Shown here: positions 49,089 through 51,425 of the stretch, piece after piece
Numbering within the stretch: position 1 is the stretch's first letter
Layout: each line of letters starts with the position of its first letter
Source: Palsa-739 sp035532535
Lineage (GTDB): Bacteria > Actinomycetota > Thermoleophilia > Gaiellales > Gaiellaceae
DNA: 51,425 nt
Direction of reading: 5' to 3'
Assembly: GCA_035532535.1 (NCBI GenBank)
Contig: DATKQT010000015.1
Location: 1 to 51,425 of the forward strand
Position numbers and translations under genes: made by a program
The notes under the pieces: generated by a model
The model's input: only the letters and a program-made list of their open reading frames with translations
Told to the model about the DNA's origin: nothing
Database searches by the model: none

Positions 49089-49855
49089 ACGAGCCGCTTC
49101 TCCGCGAGAAAATCGACGATCGCCTGTGCTGCGTTCGCGTCGCCGTCGATCTTGCGGGCATCGCCGCGCGCCGGCGGGTTGCCGAGCGCGAGCACCTCGG
49201 TCTTCGATCCGGCCTCGCCGGCGTCCGCGGCGTCGACGCCGGTGTCGGCGAGAGTGAGCGTCTCGAACGGCTTCTTCTTCGCGCCCATGATTCCCTTCAG
49301 GGACGGGTAGCGCGGCTCGTTGATCGCGTCGCTGACCGCGACGATCGCCGGGAGCGACGTCTCGATCACGTCATAGCCGAACTCGGTCTGGCGCTTCACG
49401 CGCACCGTGTCACCCGTGACCGTGACCTCGGCCGCCTGCGAGACGACCGGCCGGCGCATCCGCTCCGCGACTGCGGCCCAGAGGACGGCGCCGTCGGCGT
49501 CCTCGGCCTGCTGCCCGAAGAGGACGAGATCGGCCTCCTCGCGCGCGAGCGCGCCCGCGAGCACCTTGCTCGTGGCCACGAGGTCGGAGCCTTCGGCAGC
49601 AGCGTCGCTGACGAGCACGGCCCGGTCGGCGCCCATCGCGAGCGCCTTGCGCAGGGAGTCGGCCGCCTTCTCCGGCCCCATGGAGACGACGACCACCTCG
49701 CCGTCGCCGTCGCCCTTGAGCCGCAGCGCCTCCTCGACCGCGTTCGCGTCGAAGTGGTTCAGGGCGCCCTCACCCGATCGGTCGAGGCGCTTCGAGCCAG
49801 GATCGATCCGGCCGTGGCCCTCGGGGACGTGCTTGACGCAGACCGCGATCTTCAT
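49085..49855 (-). CDS. etfB: electron transfer flavoprotein beta subunit
   Basis: The AMP-binding ETF subunit, 256 residues (MKIAVCVKHVPEGHGRIDP; NHFDANAVEEALRL; DLVLFGQQAEDADGAVLW). With etfA it accepts electrons from acyl-CoA and related dehydrogenases; an enoyl-CoA hydratase lies 1.1 kb upstream. TAGGAT lies ten nt before the ATG. Confidence 0.96.
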   Translation of the reverse strand: MKIAVCVKHVPEGHGRIDPGSKRLDRSGEGALNHFDANAVEEALRLKGDGDGEVVVVSMGPEKAADSLRKALAMGADRAVLVSDAAAEGSDLVATSKVLAGALAREEADLVLFGQQAEDADGAVLWAAVAERMRRPVVSQAAEVTVTGDTVRVKRQTEFGYDVIETSLPAIVAVSDAINEPRYPSLKGIMGAKKKPFETLTLADTGVDAADAGEAGSKTEVLALGNPPARGDARKIDGDANAAQAIVDFLAEKRLV

Positions 49856-49865
49856 GCCGTCCGCG

Positions 49866-49871
49866 ATCCTA
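49866..49871 (-). promoter_or_regulatory. probable -10 (TAGGAT) of the etfBA-fixC operon
   Basis: TAGGAT ends ten nt before the etfB ATG and overlaps the 49873 stop region of the upstream transglycosylase, implying a leader of about three nt. Confidence 0.4.
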
Positions 49872-49872
49872 T

Positions 49873-50949
49873 TTACATCCGGGTCTTCAGGGCCTCCACA
49901 TCGGAAACGAAGACCTTGCTCACCTTGTACAGCCCGTGCTTCCGGACGGCGCGCTCGCCCTGGTACCAGGCGGCGAGCGCCAGTCGCTCGTTGCCGCCGA
50001 ACACGCCGAGAAGATGATGGATCAGCGCGACACCGACCTCGACGTTCCCGTCTGCCGTGTGCGCGACCGGGTGGCCGATGAGCACGTTCTCGACGTACTT
50101 CCACGTGGACGGGAGGATCTGCATGACGCCCTGCGCGCCGACGGAGGAGACGACGTCGTTCTGGTAGCCCGACTCCATCCACGCGAGCGCGCGGGCGAGG
50201 CTGGCGTTGACGCCGTAGTGCGCTGCCCACTGGTCGATGGACGCGCGCACCGCGGTCGCGTCCGTCGCCGACACGGACACGGAGTGCGCCGCTGATGACA
50301 CCGATGCCGGCAGGCGCAGCCTGGCGCCGATCAACAAGTAGCGGCGCGGATTCAGGCCGTTCAGCCGCGCAAGCCTCGTCAGCGTCGTATGCGACCGGCG
50401 GGCGATCACGGTGAGCGAGTCGCCCGGCTTGACGACGTAGAGGCGCATCGACACGCGCACCGCGCGCACGGGGATGCGCGTCTGCAGTCCGAGCGCGGTG
50501 AACGTCGCGCGGCCGGCGACCCCGTCGGCGGTGAGATGGAGCTCGCGCTGATAGCGGCGAATGCCGCGAATCGTCGGCCCGTCGACGTAGCCGTTCACCG
50601 GCACACCGATGCCGTGGCGGATGAGCAGGAACTGCAGAACCGCGACGTCCCAGCCGAACTCGCCGCGCGAGATCGTGCGCGCGCCGAAGAGCGGCGTGCC
50701 GAACGGGCCGAGTGCGCGACGCATGCGCACGTCCGCGAGACCGGTGACCTTCAGCCCGTGCGTTCGCTGGAACGCACGGATCCCGGCCACCGTCCGCGGC
50801 CCGACGATCGCGTCGATGGGGCCGTCGTACAGCCCCTGCGCGCGCAGGGCGACCTGCAGCCCCGCGTGCTGCGGATTCAGTGCGCTCGCCGTCATGGGTG
50901 CCGCCAGGCCCGCTGCGAGCGCCCCCGCCAGTGCCAGCCGGAAGCGCAT
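49873..50949 (-). CDS. secreted lytic transglycosylase with peptidoglycan-binding and LysM domains
   Basis: A 358-residue cell-wall enzyme: a signal peptide (about 1-23), two PG_binding_1 repeats (about 27-85 and 95-155, AIVGPRTVAGIRAFQRTHGL and YVDGPTIRGIRRYQREL), a LysM domain (about 169-213, YVVKPGDSLTVIARR), and a C-terminal SLT domain. The catalytic Glu is in ALAWMESGYQNDVVSSVGAQGVMQ. It cleaves the glycan strand to 1,6-anhydro products. The order of binding modules before the catalytic domain is unusual but not unique. Confidence 0.92.
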   Translation of the reverse strand: MRFRLALAGALAAGLAAPMTASALNPQHAGLQVALRAQGLYDGPIDAIVGPRTVAGIRAFQRTHGLKVTGLADVRMRRALGPFGTPLFGARTISRGEFGWDVAVLQFLLIRHGIGVPVNGYVDGPTIRGIRRYQRELHLTADGVAGRATFTALGLQTRIPVRAVRVSMRLYVVKPGDSLTVIARRSHTTLTRLARLNGLNPRRYLLIGARLRLPASVSSAAHSVSVSATDATAVRASIDQWAAHYGVNASLARALAWMESGYQNDVVSSVGAQGVMQILPSTWKYVENVLIGHPVAHTADGNVEVGVALIHHLLGVFGGNERLALAAWYQGERAVRKHGLYKVSKVFVSDVEALKTRM

Positions 50950-50986
50950 GAACTGCCTGATTACTCCTCGAAAGTCGGAAGTCCTG

Positions 50987-51425
50987 CTAGCGCGCCGGAA
51001 AGCGCGGCGGGCGCTTATCGACGAAGGCGGCGAGGCCCTCCTTCGCGTCCGCGCTGTCGAACAGCTCGCCGAACTCGCGCGCCTCGGCGTCGAGCGCGTC
51101 CGGCGCCATGTTCACGAGGCGCTTCGCGAGCGCGAGCGCGCCGGCGCTCTTCGCCGCCAGCGAGTGCGCAACCTCGAGCGCACGGTCGAGCACCGGATCG
51201 GCGATCTCGTTGATCAGCCCGATGCGCAGTGCTTCCTCCGCGTCAACGGTGCGCCCCGTGTAGATCAAGTCCTTCGCGACGCCGATACCGCACACGCGCG
51301 TGAGCCGTTGTGTGCCACCCCACCCCGGCACGATCGCGAGATTGATCTCCGGCTGGCCGAGCTTCGCGCGCGCTGACGCATACCGGAGGTCGCACGCGAG
51401 CGCGAGCTCGCAGCCGCCGCCGAGC
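50987..51425 (-). CDS. enoyl-CoA hydratase/isomerase family protein (5' end outside window)
   Basis: Crotonase-fold protein, partial at the window edge. The visible part begins LGGGCELALACDLRYAS, including the second oxyanion-hole glycine (GGG-C-E), and continues with GQPEINLAIVPGWGGTQRL and the C-terminal FVDKRPPRFPAR typical of enoyl-CoA hydratases. It hydrates 2-enoyl-CoA in fatty-acid oxidation, which fits the neighbouring ETF genes. Confidence 0.93.
   Translation of the reverse strand, partial: LGGGCELALACDLRYASARAKLGQPEINLAIVPGWGGTQRLTRVCGIGVAKDLIYTGRTVDAEEALRIGLINEIADPVLDRALEVAHSLAAKSAGALALAKRLVNMAPDALDAEAREFGELFDSADAKEGLAAFVDKRPPRFPAR

Overview
This 51.4-kb window is a chromosomal stretch from a high-GC actinobacterium. 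The gene content and order (prfB-ftsE-ftsX with smpB/ssrA close by; rpmE, prfA-prmC-tsaC-glyA-upp and the atp operon in one stretch; secA behind hpf and comF) and the protein sequences suggest the class Thermoleophilia (Gaiellales or Solirubrobacterales relatives). That placement is inferred from sequence character, not from a search. Most genes lie on the minus strand, and nearly all are housekeeping. I see no prophage, intact transposon, CRISPR array or defence island.

Layout. 1-8 kb: tmRNA (ssrA), a + strand scar of a deleted MASE1-type histidine kinase, a VOC protein, smpB, a hemerythrin protein, a SUV3-like RNA helicase, an S41 peptidase, ftsX, ftsE and prfB with its +1 programmed frameshift. 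8-12 kb: secA, an unrecognised gene coupled to hpf, hpf and comF. 12-19 kb: sugar-nucleotide and envelope genes (two nucleotidyltransferases, a cupin, UDP-glucose dehydrogenase, an LCP ligase) around a merR-ahcY unit. 19-25 kb: metH and divergent glgP. 25-32 kb: the whole F1Fo ATP synthase operon, led by two small membrane genes. 32-36 kb: an EamA exporter, a WecA/TagO-like transferase, upp and glyA. 36-43 kb: a secreted glycosidase-like protein, tsaC, prmC, prfA, a divergent thymidylate-synthase-fold protein, an OsmC protein, a DUF1385 protein, rpmE and a PLP dehydratase. 43-51 kb: a small secreted protein, a two-component system with a membrane partner, the ETF/ETF-quinone oxidoreductase operon, a lytic transglycosylase and a partial enoyl-CoA hydratase.

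Functional themes: translation termination and rescue (prfA, prfB, prmC, smpB, ssrA, hpf); methyl-cycle enzymes (metH, ahcY, glyA); energy (ATP synthase, ETF system); cell wall and division (ftsEX, S41 peptidase, LCP, WecA-like transferase, transglycosylase).

The most notable sequence-level signals are a recurring leaderless promoter layout (TANNNT 6-8 nt before the start codon) at about ten transcription units, non-canonical start codons for atpH (ATA) and a nucleotidyltransferase (CTG), a composite palindromic intergenic repeat family, a thymidylate-synthase-like protein lacking the usual phosphate-binding Arg, and an ETF-quinone oxidoreductase lacking one Fe-S cysteine. I found no clearly new multi-gene system; the candidates are individual genes and elements.
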